A stretch of DNA of 64,000 bases from Secundilactobacillus kimchicus JCM 15530 (GTDB lineage Bacteria; Bacillota; Bacilli; Lactobacillales; Lactobacillaceae): contig NZ_AZCX01000002.1 of assembly GCF_001433995.1 (NCBI RefSeq), forward strand, positions 248,001-312,000, written 5' to 3'. This document shows positions 45,627 through 54,540 of this stretch, piece by piece (positions within the stretch are counted from its first letter, which is position 1; each line of letters opens with the position of its first letter). Both the position numbers and the translations under genes were made by a program. Under the pieces are notes generated by a model. The model ran no database searches. It was not told the origin of the DNA and saw nothing but the letters and a program-made list of their open reading frames with translations.

Positions 45627-45640
45627 AGATAACGCTTACA
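45627..45640 (-). promoter_or_regulatory. cre-like site 2 upstream of sugar porter
   Basis: AGATAACGCTTACA has two mismatches to the cre consensus. The remaining gap to 45920 holds a 6-9-6 dyad (GGTTAA...TTAACC, 45718-45738), two copies of CCGTATAA (about 45663 and 45821), and an extended -10 (TGCTAAAAT near 45882) for the next gene. Confidence 0.4.
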
Positions 45641-45920
45641 AGAACTACTTTAAATTAATTGTCCGTATAAATCAAGATAAATCTGTATTTATGTTATCAA
45701 TTTTTTAAAGAAAGGGAGGTTAACGACGAGGATTAACCGCTATTGACCATTGATATTGCGCGGTTTTGAGCATACCAGTGTCTGGTTACCAGTTTGTGTG
45801 AAAATGGCGACTTAATTTATCCGTATAAGTGTGATTCACAGTTTGCGCTTGGTGGGGATGGCGACTCAACAGGAGATTTGCTAAAATAAACTCAATAACA
45901 AAGCCTGGAGGTGGCTCGGT

Positions 45921-47660
45921 ATGGTTCAGATTAAAGCGTCGCGAGCATTGGTCCGTGAATTGGCTCAGTGGGGGATTCAGCGGGTCTATGGGATTCCTGC
46001 GGATTCGTTAATCGACGGTTTTTCGGCGGAACGCCAATTAGTCGACTACGTGCAAGTTCGTCATGAAGAGGTGGCTGCGGTCGCGGCAGCGGCGGCGGGA
46101 AAGCTAACCGGTAAAATTGGCGTGGCCATGGCGTCGGTTGGGCCGGGGGCCACCCATTTGTTAAATGGCCTGTATGACGCCAAAATGGACCATACCCCAA
46201 TGCTGGCCATCGTTAGTCAGGTGCCAACGACGATGATGGGCACTCATTATTTACAGGATATGGATGAAAATGAACTGTTCGCTAGTCTGGACACCTTTCA
46301 CGCTCAAGTTTCTGATGCCCGTCAGATTCCGGGAACAGTTAGGGAAGCGATTGAGAAGGCTTATGCCACCCAGTCGCCTTCAATCGTGATTATTCCAGAT
46401 GATTTAGCCGATCAAGAAATTAACTATCGGCCCGTTGACAAACGCCAGCACGTGGGGCAACCGCTAGCTGGCACGAATGACGAAGTGACGCAGACTCGCG
46501 CACTATTGGAAGCGGCCAAGCGCCCACTGCTATTTGTCGGTGCGGGAATTGCGCAGGCGCAAGAGGAAATGGTGGCCTTTGCCACTCGGTATCAGTTGCC
46601 CGTTGTTTCAACAGCACCAGCGGTGAGCTTGATTTCCAGTGACTTTGATCACTATCTTGGCGCGGTGGGCCGCATTGGCACGGCGCCAGCGTATGAGGCG
46701 GTTCAACTGGCGGATCTCATTGTCATGGTTGGGACTCAGTACCCGTTTGCCCGGTTTTTTCCAGAGCAGGTTAAGACGATTCAAGTTAACAACCACATCG
46801 CAGATCTTGGAAACCAAGTGGCGGCTGAACAGCTTGTGTTGGCGGATGCGGCGACGTACTTTAAACAGCTCAACGAATCTCAGCCCAGTCCTAAGCAGGC
46901 TGGGGCCTTTCTGGCGGCCTGCCAAACGGCGAAGCAAAACTGGCAGGACTACCTGAATCGGCGAGTCGAAAGGGCTACGGATTCGCTAACAGCTGAGGCT
47001 GTAATTGCGGGTCTTAATACGGTGATTGATCCGGGTGCTGTGTACGGTTTAGACGTTGGAAACAACACGGTTTGGTCGCTGCGACAACTGCGATTTGACC
47101 AGCACCAGCGTATGACGATGTCGGCGTGGTTTGGTACAATGGGCTATGGCCTAGCTGCGGGAATCGCCGCAAAGTTTGAGTATCCAGAGCGTCAAGTCGT
47201 GACGGTTTCAGGCGATGGTGGTTTTGCGATGGTTGTCCAAGATTTATTAACCCAAGTTCAGTACAGACTCCCAGTGTTGAACGTGATTTTAGAAAACGGG
47301 GGCTACGGTTTCATCCAACAGGAAAAACAAGCCGTTGGTGAAGGGGATTATGGCCTCCGATTTAATAATGCAAATTGGGCCGGGGTTGCTCAAAATATGG
47401 GAGCGGTCGGTCTCCGGGCAACAAACCCGACCGAATTGGCCGCCGCCTTGGCTCAGTACCGCACGTTAGTTGCCGCAAATGATCTTCGGCCGGTCGTTTT
47501 GGAAGCTGTTATTTCAGACGAGTTGCCGCTCGATACAAGCCGGATGATCTTGGACACTAGTCGTTACGGTCAAGCTGAAGTTCAGCAATACCGTGATAAT
47601 CAGCAATTTGATGCGACGACGTATCCGTCATTGGCTGATTTGCTGGCCAACAATTTTTAA
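45921..47660 (+). CDS. pox: Pyruvate oxidase (acetyl-phosphate forming)
   Basis: A 579-residue thiamine diphosphate and FAD enzyme: pyruvate, phosphate and oxygen give acetyl phosphate, carbon dioxide and hydrogen peroxide. The N-terminal PYR domain has RVYGIPADSLIDGF and the catalytic Glu in VRHEEVAAVAAAAAGKL. The FAD-binding middle has SVGPGATHLLNGLYDAK and VGTQYPFARFFPEQ. The C-terminal PP domain has GDGGFAM (about 431) and NGGYGF about 28 residues later, the TPP motif. CTGGAGGTGG precedes the ATG. It may share a transcript with the RluA gene 16 bases downstream. Confidence 0.92.
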   Translation: MVQIKASRALVRELAQWGIQRVYGIPADSLIDGFSAERQLVDYVQVRHEEVAAVAAAAAGKLTGKIGVAMASVGPGATHLLNGLYDAKMDHTPMLAIVSQVPTTMMGTHYLQDMDENELFASLDTFHAQVSDARQIPGTVREAIEKAYATQSPSIVIIPDDLADQEINYRPVDKRQHVGQPLAGTNDEVTQTRALLEAAKRPLLFVGAGIAQAQEEMVAFATRYQLPVVSTAPAVSLISSDFDHYLGAVGRIGTAPAYEAVQLADLIVMVGTQYPFARFFPEQVKTIQVNNHIADLGNQVAAEQLVLADAATYFKQLNESQPSPKQAGAFLAACQTAKQNWQDYLNRRVERATDSLTAEAVIAGLNTVIDPGAVYGLDVGNNTVWSLRQLRFDQHQRMTMSAWFGTMGYGLAAGIAAKFEYPERQVVTVSGDGGFAMVVQDLLTQVQYRLPVLNVILENGGYGFIQQEKQAVGEGDYGLRFNNANWAGVAQNMGAVGLRATNPTELAAALAQYRTLVAANDLRPVVLEAVISDELPLDTSRMILDTSRYGQAEVQQYRDNQQFDATTYPSLADLLANNF

Positions 47661-47676
47661 GTGATGAGGATGTAAA

Positions 47677-48546
47677 ATGCAATTTAACTGGACGGTGACC
47701 GATGAGGCCATCAGTATCAAAAAATTTTTAGCCCAACGTGACATTAGTCACCGATTATTTGCCCAGCTAAAGGCCACTACTGGGGCGCTGACGGTCAATG
47801 GTCATTCAGCAGACCCCCAGATTGCACTAGGCGTAGGCGACGAGGTGACGGTTATTTTACCGCCGGAACCCAGTGACCCCAATGTTCCAATTAGCCACGA
47901 ACCCCTTGAGTTAATCGATGAAACGGCTAACGATTTGGTAGTGGCCAAACCGGCCGGTCTGACGGTGGTGCCGGGACCTAGTAATCGGACGGACACCTTG
48001 GTTAACCGGGTCAAAGGTCGGTTAGCCGACGAGAATGCCACTTTTATGGTTCCCCACATTTTGACCCGATTAGATCGGGATACCAGCGGACTTGTGCTAG
48101 TTGCCAAGCACCGACTGGCGAATTCTTGGTACAGTCAACAAGCAACTGCTGGCACGCTACAAAAACGGTATTTGGCCGTAGTCAGTGGGATCTTAGCGGA
48201 CGATCACGGGTTAATTGACCGCCCACTAAGACGCGCGAATGACGGGTTTAACCAGATTGTGAGTCCGGACGGAAAGCCCGCTCAGACTGAGTACTGGGTT
48301 CGCCAACGGGGGACAGCCGTGACTTTGGTCGAGGTCCAGCTACACACGGGCCGGACCCACCAGATTCGGGCGCACTTTGCTGCCATTGGCCATCCGCTAT
48401 TAGGGGATGCGCTGTACGGCGGCCCCCTTGATCAGATTGACCGTCAGGCATTACATGCGTATGACTTGCGGTTCAGAGATCCACTAACTGACTCGGAGCG
48501 TACGTATGAGTTGCCGCTACCGGATGATCTGCAGCACCTTATCTGA
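47677..48546 (+). CDS. RluA-family pseudouridine synthase
   Basis: A 289-residue RNA-modifying enzyme. An S4-like N-terminal RNA-binding part (about 15-70) precedes the catalytic domain, with HILTRLDRDTSGLVLVAKH carrying the catalytic Asp, and later VQLHTGRTHQIRAHFAAIGHPLLGD. This is the RluD/YjbO type acting on 23S rRNA or tRNA uridines. It starts 16 bases after pox, with a weak GAGGATG ribosome site. Exact target unknown. Confidence 0.92.
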   Translation: MQFNWTVTDEAISIKKFLAQRDISHRLFAQLKATTGALTVNGHSADPQIALGVGDEVTVILPPEPSDPNVPISHEPLELIDETANDLVVAKPAGLTVVPGPSNRTDTLVNRVKGRLADENATFMVPHILTRLDRDTSGLVLVAKHRLANSWYSQQATAGTLQKRYLAVVSGILADDHGLIDRPLRRANDGFNQIVSPDGKPAQTEYWVRQRGTAVTLVEVQLHTGRTHQIRAHFAAIGHPLLGDALYGGPLDQIDRQALHAYDLRFRDPLTDSERTYELPLPDDLQHLI

Positions 48547-48588
48547 CGCTTCATGACAGTTATAAGCGTGACCATTATTTGAATTTTG

Positions 48589-48650
48589 ATCAATCTAAAA
48601 GCCGGGAACCACTTGATTAATTCAAATGGTTCCCGACTTTTAGATTGATA
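48589..48650. terminator. Very long bidirectional hairpin terminator
   Basis: ATCAATCTAAAAG-CGGGAACCA pairs with TGGTTCCCG-CTTTTAGATTGAT, with only one mismatch in about 23 pairs. It separates the convergent RluA and LacI genes. Confidence 0.8.
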
Positions 48651-48656
48651 TAGTTG

Positions 48657-49646
48657 TTAACCGCGTTTGATTAATCGCGTGGGCAGTCGCATCATGGTTG
48701 GCTGGCTCGAACGCCCCTTAATCCGGTCAATGAGTAAATTGACCGCTTGATGACCCATTTGGTCGGTGGGCTGCTCAGCCGTTGTGACCGGCTGACTCAA
48801 GTAGTCGAACCAGACCACGTTGTCAAACGCCCCCAGCTTAATGTGCGTTAAATGGCGGGCTTCAATTTCTGCCAAAGCGGCTTGAATCAGCGTCACGTCC
48901 GCCGCAAACAAGCCGTCACACGCCTGATTAATGAGTAGTTGGCTCGTATGTTGCCGGGCCTTAGTTTGTTGAACATCGCTGAAGTAGACGATATCAGGAT
49001 CGTAGGGCATGCCGTGGGCTTGTAAAGCCCGCAGATAACCTCGCAGTCGTTCCTGGCCAGCGGTTGAAACCCCGCTAGCAATCATGCCGATGCGGGTTGC
49101 GCCTTGGGCAATCAGTGTTTCCACAACAGCTTGAGCGCCGGCCGTATTATCGACTAAGAGGGTGTCATAGTCGTGGTCGGCCTGGCCACCAGGCTCGCGG
49201 TCGATAAAGACAGCGGGGTCCGGGCCCAAGAGGGCGTGGTAATCCGTGAGACGACTCGTACTAGCGATGATAAATCCAGCCACCATGTGACCTTGAAGCA
49301 TTTGAATGGCCGCTTTTTCGTGGTCGGGGTTTTCGTCTGTGTTGGTGATGATAACCGAATAACCTTGGTCGGCGGCCGCTTCTTGAATGGCGCCAATGAT
49401 AGCAGTAAAAAAAGCGTTCGTAACGCTCGAAATGACGACGCCAATCGTTTTAGATTGATTGGTGCGCATGCTTCTTGCTAAGATATTGGGCCGGTAGCCC
49501 ATTTCGTGGATGATTGACTCAATTCGCTGTTTCGTTTCGGGTTTGACCAGCGGACTCCCGTTCATTGCCCGCGAAACGGTTGCTTCAGAGACCCCAGCTC
49601 GTTTAGCAACGGCTTTAATGGTCGGCTTATCAGTTGGATGGGCCAT
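48657..49646 (-). CDS. LacI/GalR-family transcriptional regulator
   Basis: A 329-residue regulator. Helix-turn-helix at about 9-29 (IKAVAKRAGVSEATVSRAMNG), the hinge helix NILARSMRTN, then a sugar-binding-protein-like core (TIGVVISSVTNAFFTAIIGAI, FIDREPGGQ, IGMIASG). No sugar gene lies next to it, so its targets are unknown and could be the gene itself or distant. A promoter is likely in the AT-rich 49650-49829 gap. Confidence 0.9.
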   Translation of the reverse strand: MAHPTDKPTIKAVAKRAGVSEATVSRAMNGSPLVKPETKQRIESIIHEMGYRPNILARSMRTNQSKTIGVVISSVTNAFFTAIIGAIQEAAADQGYSVIITNTDENPDHEKAAIQMLQGHMVAGFIIASTSRLTDYHALLGPDPAVFIDREPGGQADHDYDTLLVDNTAGAQAVVETLIAQGATRIGMIASGVSTAGQERLRGYLRALQAHGMPYDPDIVYFSDVQQTKARQHTSQLLINQACDGLFAADVTLIQAALAEIEARHLTHIKLGAFDNVVWFDYLSQPVTTAEQPTDQMGHQAVNLLIDRIKGRSSQPTMMRLPTRLIKRG

Positions 49647-49829
49647 TTTGATTCCTCCCGTTCTTCACTAAAACCATTATACGGCAAGAATTAAATCTAA
49701 GGGTTTGCAAAGATTTAGACGTCAAAATAAGAATTTGTCTCATAAAGCGCTAAAGATGAGACAAAAAGGTTGCATTTTATTGTGATTTCGGTATCATGCA
49801 ACATAACAAAGACTAAGGAGTGAATTTAG

Positions 49830-50018
49830 ATGACAGGAAATGACGAGTCACAGCAGGCAATCGAAAAGATTTTGAACCAGATGGAAGAAAATCTGGTGGA
49901 ATTATCTTGGTTTGACCGTGACTTGAAGGATGATCAATTTGCAGAACACATGGCTCAGGTCAAGGCATCCCTCAAGAAGGCCAAGGCTTCGTACGCCGAT
50001 CAATTGGTCACCGAATAA
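49830..50018 (+). CDS. Small acidic hypothetical protein
   Basis: A 62-residue protein of unknown function, fully helical by composition (AIEKILNQMEENLVEL, FAEHMAQVKASLKKAKASYADQL), with a possible short coiled coil. GGAGTG precedes the ATG and a terminator follows, which supports a real gene. No domain recognised. Confidence 0.7.
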   Translation: MTGNDESQQAIEKILNQMEENLVELSWFDRDLKDDQFAEHMAQVKASLKKAKASYADQLVTE

Positions 50019-50073
50019 TATCACTTTCGACGCATCTGGCAGACACTTAGTATTGAACGATCGTAATCAAACG

Positions 50074-50105
50074 CAAGTGAGGCGGTTTCCGCTTCACTTT
50101 TTTTA
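50074..50105 (+). terminator. Intrinsic terminator after the 62-residue gene
   Basis: AAGTGAGGCGG pairs with CCGCTTCACTT around a T-rich loop, with a bulge, then seven T. Confidence 0.85.
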
Positions 50106-50158
50106 TGCGCTGAGGCAAAATAGACTAGAAACTGTTAGAAAATTGAGGAGGGATGACC

Positions 50159-50908
50159 TTGGAAACAACCAATCGCGTCACGTGTCTGGTGGATGGTGCA
50201 TCGTTTACCATTGACGAGGGTTTATATCTAAAGGATTTGGCCCAACCGGTCCGGAACCGGATCAAGCGGGATTATCCCCGGGCTAAAAACACCGATTTTA
50301 TTTGCAGTCACCATTTATTAAAGTACCGACTTGATAGTGTGGATGCGATGATTAATGCTGATTTGAAGCAAAGTCAAAAAATTGACCGAAAGCTGACTCG
50401 GGCCTTACAGAGCGATGATTACGAAATTACCGATGTTAACCAAACACTGAGTAAAAGCCTCACCATGGGTCAACGAATTTCAGATTCTGTCGCTCGGTTT
50501 GGTGGAAGTTGGGGATTCATTGGGTCGTTTTCATTTTTCTTAGTTGCTTGGATGATCATTAATGGGTTGCAGTTATTCGGAATCAAGTTTGATCCTTATC
50601 CGTTTATCCTGCTCAATCTATGTTTGAGTTGTATTGCGGCTCTTCAAGCGCCAATCATTATGATGAGTCAAAACCGGGCGGCCGATCGGGATCGAATGGA
50701 CGCTGAAAATGACTATCACGTCAATCTGAAGTCCGAACATGAGTTACGTATTTTACACGCCAAGTTGGACCACTTATCACAAAACCAAATTCCCCACTCT
50801 CTTGAAATTGCCAAGTTGCAACTTGAAATTATGGGTGAAATGCGTCATGAGCTCAATGAACTGCGCGATTGGCAGGAAAAAACTGAAGCGGGGTCACACG
50901 AAAAGTAG
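50159..50908 (+). CDS. DUF1003 membrane protein
   Basis: A protein of about 249 residues. The DUF1003 core is clear: DSVARFGGSWGFIGSFSFFLVAW (first membrane helix) and FDPYPFILLNLCLSCIAALQAPIIMMSQNR (second), followed by DRDRMDAENDYHVNLKSEHELRIL. The N-terminal 100 residues resemble the cysteine-lacking part of related proteins (VDGASFTIDEG). The ATG at 50153 abuts the GAGGAGGG, so TTG 50159 is the better start. Function is unknown for the family. Confidence 0.85.
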   Translation: METTNRVTCLVDGASFTIDEGLYLKDLAQPVRNRIKRDYPRAKNTDFICSHHLLKYRLDSVDAMINADLKQSQKIDRKLTRALQSDDYEITDVNQTLSKSLTMGQRISDSVARFGGSWGFIGSFSFFLVAWMIINGLQLFGIKFDPYPFILLNLCLSCIAALQAPIIMMSQNRAADRDRMDAENDYHVNLKSEHELRILHAKLDHLSQNQIPHSLEIAKLQLEIMGEMRHELNELRDWQEKTEAGSHEK

Positions 50909-50974
50909 TGTCTTTTTTTGACAAATTGCGCGGACTTCGGTATCCTCTTCCTTAACACGAATGGAGGATTTTTT

Positions 50975-51565
50975 GTGATTGTTTTACGTGAGGCCAAATC
51001 TGAGGACGCCCCCCAGATAGCCCCTTTAATTAATTTGATTTTTGACGAAATGCAACTTGAGGAACTGGAAGACGTTCCCGAACCCGATTTAGAGAAGGTC
51101 ATCGCGATGGCGTACCGGACTCGTGCTTACTTGTCCGGAATCGCAAACACCGTGGTGGCCGAGGCCGATGGCCAAGTTGTCGGGGTCGCCTTCGGGTACC
51201 CCGGCGAAAACGAAGATCGGGTTGATGAAGTCCTGCGTCGGCTTTCAGATAAGAGCGCGGCTTTTGACCAACCATTTGAAGCAGAATCCGAAACGGATGG
51301 CAATGAATGGTATTTAGATTCTATAGCGGTTTCACCAGATTATCAGGGCCATGGGGTTGGCCGACAGTTGTTAAATGCACTGCCAAAAGTTGCCGCCAAA
51401 AATGATGAAAAAGTCATTGGCCTCAACGTGGACTTTGATAATCCAGGGGCCATGAAATTGTATGCTAGAAATGGTTATCAGGTGGTGGGAACCCGAATGA
51501 TTGGGGACCACGCCTATTACCATATGCAACGGGATGTCCTGGAGCCAGCTCTAGCTCAAGCTTAA
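50975..51565 (+). CDS. GNAT-family N-acetyltransferase
   Basis: A 196-residue acetyltransferase. The acetyl-CoA site is DSIAVSPDYQGHGVGRQLLNAL (Q-x-x-G-x-G), followed by GLNVDFDNPGAMKLYARNGYQVVGT. The start is GTG 50975, with GGAGG seven bases before; an ATG at 50918 lies in a segment without family similarity. Substrate unknown. Monocistronic, with a terminator at 51585. Confidence 0.87.
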   Translation: MIVLREAKSEDAPQIAPLINLIFDEMQLEELEDVPEPDLEKVIAMAYRTRAYLSGIANTVVAEADGQVVGVAFGYPGENEDRVDEVLRRLSDKSAAFDQPFEAESETDGNEWYLDSIAVSPDYQGHGVGRQLLNALPKVAAKNDEKVIGLNVDFDNPGAMKLYARNGYQVVGTRMIGDHAYYHMQRDVLEPALAQA

Positions 51566-51584
51566 AATTGATAATGATAACGTA

Positions 51585-51632
51585 AAACGGTGTCACTGCA
51601 ACCAGTTTGGGTTGCGGCAGACACCGTTTTTT
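51585..51632. terminator. Terminator between GNAT and pyrD genes
   Basis: AAAACGGTGTC pairs with GACACCGTTTT, with an inner GCAACC/GGTTGC stem. T run on the right; A run on the left makes it usable by the convergent pyrD gene. Confidence 0.85.
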
Positions 51633-51657
51633 AGTCGTCTTATTCGCTATAAATACT

Positions 51658-52602
51658 TTAATCCAAGGTTTTTAGTTTGCCTTTGAAGTCAGCAATGCTT
51701 GTATAGCCTTTGGTCGCCATTATCGCGCTGAGTTCTTGATTCAGCCGGTCAAAGAGCGGGGTCCCTTCAAATCCAAACTTGGAGCCAATCTGAACCATGT
51801 CAGCACCACATAAGAGGTGTTCAAAGACATCTTGGCCGTTGACCACGCCGCCCGTTCCAATGATGGCAATCGTGGGATTCAAACGGAGACGAAGTGCTCG
51901 AACATTAGCTAGGGCGATGGGCTTAATGCTGGCTCCACCAATCCCGCCAAACCCGCCCTTAGGTTTTAGAACAGCGGTTTCTGTTTCAGCATTAATAACC
52001 AAACCGTTTCCCACACTATTGATCGTGTTAACAAATGCTAAGGGGTAGCGGTTCAAAATAGCGGCTATCTGGTCGAAGTGGGCCATGTCAAAGTAGGGGG
52101 GTAACTTAACACCCAAAGGCTTCGTAAAGAAGTCAAAGACGGCGGTGAGGACCTCCTGAACCCGCCCAAAATCGTAGCCAACCTGGGGTTTACCAGGCAC
52201 GTTAGGACATGATAAATTCAGTTCAGTGAACCCGTTAAAGGCACTGTCTTGAATGGTGTGAAGCATTTGAAGATTATCATCAAGAGTGATGCCGGCCACT
52301 GATAGGAAATTCATCCTATCTGGGCGCTTTTTTTGATCGGCTAACACGTAGTCCAAGTAGTAGTCTAACCCGTGATTAGGCAAGCCCATGGCATTAATGC
52401 TGCCATTGGGGAGACCCTTCATTCGGGGACTCGGATTCCCCACTCGCGGGTCCGGGGTCGCACTCTTTGTGACGTATGCGCCCGCATTTGAGGTAATCAA
52501 GTTGTCTAGGTCGTCAGTCGTGGCGCAGCGAATCCCCGCTGCGTTCATTGTGCACGCTGGAAATGTGTGGCCAGCAATGCTTGTGCTTAGTGATATCATC
52601 AA
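51658..52602 (-). CDS. pyrD: Dihydroorotate dehydrogenase, class 1A (fumarate-type)
   Basis: A 314-residue FMN enzyme oxidising dihydroorotate to orotate in pyrimidine synthesis. Class 1A marks: [28 protein letters not shown], the catalytic Cys in [13 protein letters not shown], and [17 protein letters not shown]...KGGFGGIGG. It stands alone, not in a pyr operon. Two adjacent ATGs are possible (52602 and 52599). GGGAG precedes at wide spacing. The pyrimidine permease genes are close by at 54.5 kb. Confidence 0.92.
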   Translation of the reverse strand: MMISLSTSIAGHTFPACTMNAAGIRCATTDDLDNLITSNAGAYVTKSATPDPRVGNPSPRMKGLPNGSINAMGLPNHGLDYYLDYVLADQKKRPDRMNFLSVAGITLDDNLQMLHTIQDSAFNGFTELNLSCPNVPGKPQVGYDFGRVQEVLTAVFDFFTKPLGVKLPPYFDMAHFDQIAAILNRYPLAFVNTINSVGNGLVINAETETAVLKPKGGFGGIGGASIKPIALANVRALRLRLNPTIAIIGTGGVVNGQDVFEHLLCGADMVQIGSKFGFEGTPLFDRLNQELSAIMATKGYTSIADFKGKLKTLD

Positions 52603-52758
52603 AAAGTCAGCTCCCTGTCTGAGGTTATTTTGTGAATCAAAGTCATTTTGTTTAGGGATACTTTACCCGTCAAAGTGAATTTCGTCAACCTAATTCTGCC
52701 GTGACGTGGTTGGATATACTTGGTACAATAGCTTGAAAGAATTGAAGGAGGCCTTGTT

Positions 52759-53166
52759 ATGGCAGAGGATTCATCCGCGCTGCACTTAGGTGATAGTCAG
52801 CTCGAAAAATTAATGTTGTTTCTGAAAGATCCTATTACCGAACAAAACCATTTGGACTATCGGTTTGAAAATAGTGAGTTACGCGAACTTCGGCCAGGAA
52901 TTTGGGCCATGCCAGCGTATTTACAAGATGACGACGACTTTAGCCTGTTTTTCCTGTTCACAACGATCGAAACGGGCGACATGGTGGTCGCTTTTGCTGA
53001 GGGGACTCGTCAAGAAAAACAGCTTGCGTTGGGGACGCCGATGACGACTGGGGCGGGGCTAAACCTGTTGAACACCCACAAGGACAAGCGGGCGGTCCGG
53101 GTTTTTAAATTTTTAACGGATATTTCCCGGGCTGACGAGGGGGCTTGGCGGCAAATTACGGATTAA
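52759..53166 (+). CDS. Hypothetical protein, 135 residues
   Basis: I do not recognise this family. The protein is soluble, mixed alpha/beta by composition, and acidic (LEKLMLFLKDPITEQNHLDYRFENSEL; FSLFFLFTTIETGDMVVAFAEGTRQEKQLALGT). GGAGG precedes the ATG. It ends 22 bases before the MFS gene start, so the two are probably co-transcribed. Confidence 0.72.
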   Translation: MAEDSSALHLGDSQLEKLMLFLKDPITEQNHLDYRFENSELRELRPGIWAMPAYLQDDDDFSLFFLFTTIETGDMVVAFAEGTRQEKQLALGTPMTTGAGLNLLNTHKDKRAVRVFKFLTDISRADEGAWRQITD

Positions 53167-53190
53167 CTGAGAAAGGAAGCGCAATGAGTG

Positions 53191-54375
53191 ATGAAAAGCC
53201 GATTTAACTGGCCACTTTTTCTCTCACCGTTTATTTCGCGGGTCGGCGACTCTTTGTACTTATTTGCGCTTAATTGGTTTGTTGTTAAGGCCACTGGGAG
53301 CACGGTAATTCTTGGGATTGTCGAGGGATTCGGTGGCCTTGTTTTGGTTGTTGGCGACCTTTTATGTGGCGTTTTGGTGGATAATTTCAACCGCAAGCAC
53401 ATTTTGCTAGCTTCGGAGCTGGTCTGCTTATTGTCGTGTTTTGGATTTGCACTGATCATTGATCCGGAAAATCCTGCGACCTGGCAATTGTTATTACTGA
53501 CGGCTGGACTGGACACCGGGATTGCGTTTAGTTTTCCCGCCGCTAAGGCCATTGTGCCAGAATTACTGGCGCCGAGTGCGTTGCAGCGGTTTAATGCGTT
53601 ATCCAATACAACGTTAAACCTGGCCGACATTGTGACGCCGCTCCTTGGTGGCCTATTGCTGACGATTAACTGGATTGATTTTCGGACTTTTCTGCTACTT
53701 AACGGGAGTTCGTTTTTATTATCGTTTGGTTTATTGGTTAGCTTAAAGTACCAGTCCAAACGGGTTAGTGATCACCGATTGAGTTTATTAGAGAGTTTAC
53801 GATCTGGTTTCCACTACGTTTTTCAGCATCCTGTGCTGGTTGAAAATGTTATTTTGAGTGGCTTTGCTAACGTGTTGTTTGCAGCGGTTCGGCTGGTTTT
53901 GCCGTTTGTTGTCACCCATTTCTACGGTGGGGACGCCCAATTGTATAGTTACTTACTGACCGGCCTAGCATTAGGGGGCATTTTAGGCGGGCTTCGCTTG
54001 ACGGTGAGCCACCGGCCAGCGTCCAGAACGGCCAATTATCAAGATTTGCTTGTGGCTGCTGGTGCGGCTATCATTGCCGGAATTTGGCAGGTGTATCCCG
54101 TTTTGTTAGTTTTTGCTGTTGTTTACGGTTATGCAATGGCCTCGTTTAATATTCGAGCTTTCACGTTGACCCAGGACTTGACGGAAAACCAGTATTTGGG
54201 CCGGATATTTGGCATCTGGTTCATTGCACTGGATGGGTTCCAGCCAATTGGCTCCTTTGGCTTTGGATTTTTAACTGACATCACTCAAAATGCGACATTA
54301 ACCGTCATTGGTCTGACCTTGGTAGCTGGATTGTTTGGTTTTCACCGCTTTTTTTCTGGTTCGATTAAGAGTTGA
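53191..54375 (+). CDS. MFS transporter, MefA/DUF-type 12-helix
   Basis: A 394-residue protein of the macrolide-efflux/enterobactin-exporter-like MFS group. The opening NWPLFLSPFISRVGDSLYLFALNWFVVKATGS and loop GVLVDNFNRKHILLASELV (motif A variant) match that group. Helices 7-12 are present (LPFVVTHFYGGDAQLYSYLLTGLALGGILGG). The AAAGGAAG site is better placed for an out-of-frame ATG at 53184, which opens a seven-codon frame. The true start (ATG 53191 or GTG 53188) is thus not certain. Substrate unknown. Confidence 0.82.
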   Translation: MKSRFNWPLFLSPFISRVGDSLYLFALNWFVVKATGSTVILGIVEGFGGLVLVVGDLLCGVLVDNFNRKHILLASELVCLLSCFGFALIIDPENPATWQLLLLTAGLDTGIAFSFPAAKAIVPELLAPSALQRFNALSNTTLNLADIVTPLLGGLLLTINWIDFRTFLLLNGSSFLLSFGLLVSLKYQSKRVSDHRLSLLESLRSGFHYVFQHPVLVENVILSGFANVLFAAVRLVLPFVVTHFYGGDAQLYSYLLTGLALGGILGGLRLTVSHRPASRTANYQDLLVAAGAAIIAGIWQVYPVLLVFAVVYGYAMASFNIRAFTLTQDLTENQYLGRIFGIWFIALDGFQPIGSFGFGFLTDITQNATLTVIGLTLVAGLFGFHRFFSGSIKS

Positions 54376-54420
54376 CAGTCCCGACTGGCTCCGCTACAAT
54401 TTAAATAATTATTGAGAACC

Positions 54421-54521
54421 TTTAACTTAGTCCCGTGAGGCTAACAAGGCGTCGTTTAACGTGTGGCGAAATTTGACCACCGACTAGACACCTCTGTGCC
54501 CACGGGCAATGAGGTGTTTTT
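54421..54521 (+). promoter_or_regulatory. PyrR-type attenuator upstream of nucleobase permeases
   Basis: AGTCCCGTGAGGCTAACAAGG (about 54429-54449) contains the PyrR binding-loop core TCCNGNGAGGCT. It is followed by a terminator ACACCTC/GAGGTGT with inner TGCCC/GGGCA stem and five T (54488-54521). In Bacillus and lactobacilli, PyrR with UMP binds this loop and allows the terminator to form. The permeases would thus be shut off when uridine nucleotides are plentiful. The antiterminator was not fully folded here. Confidence 0.78.
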
Positions 54522-54540
54522 CGTTAGGAGGGCGATTGCC

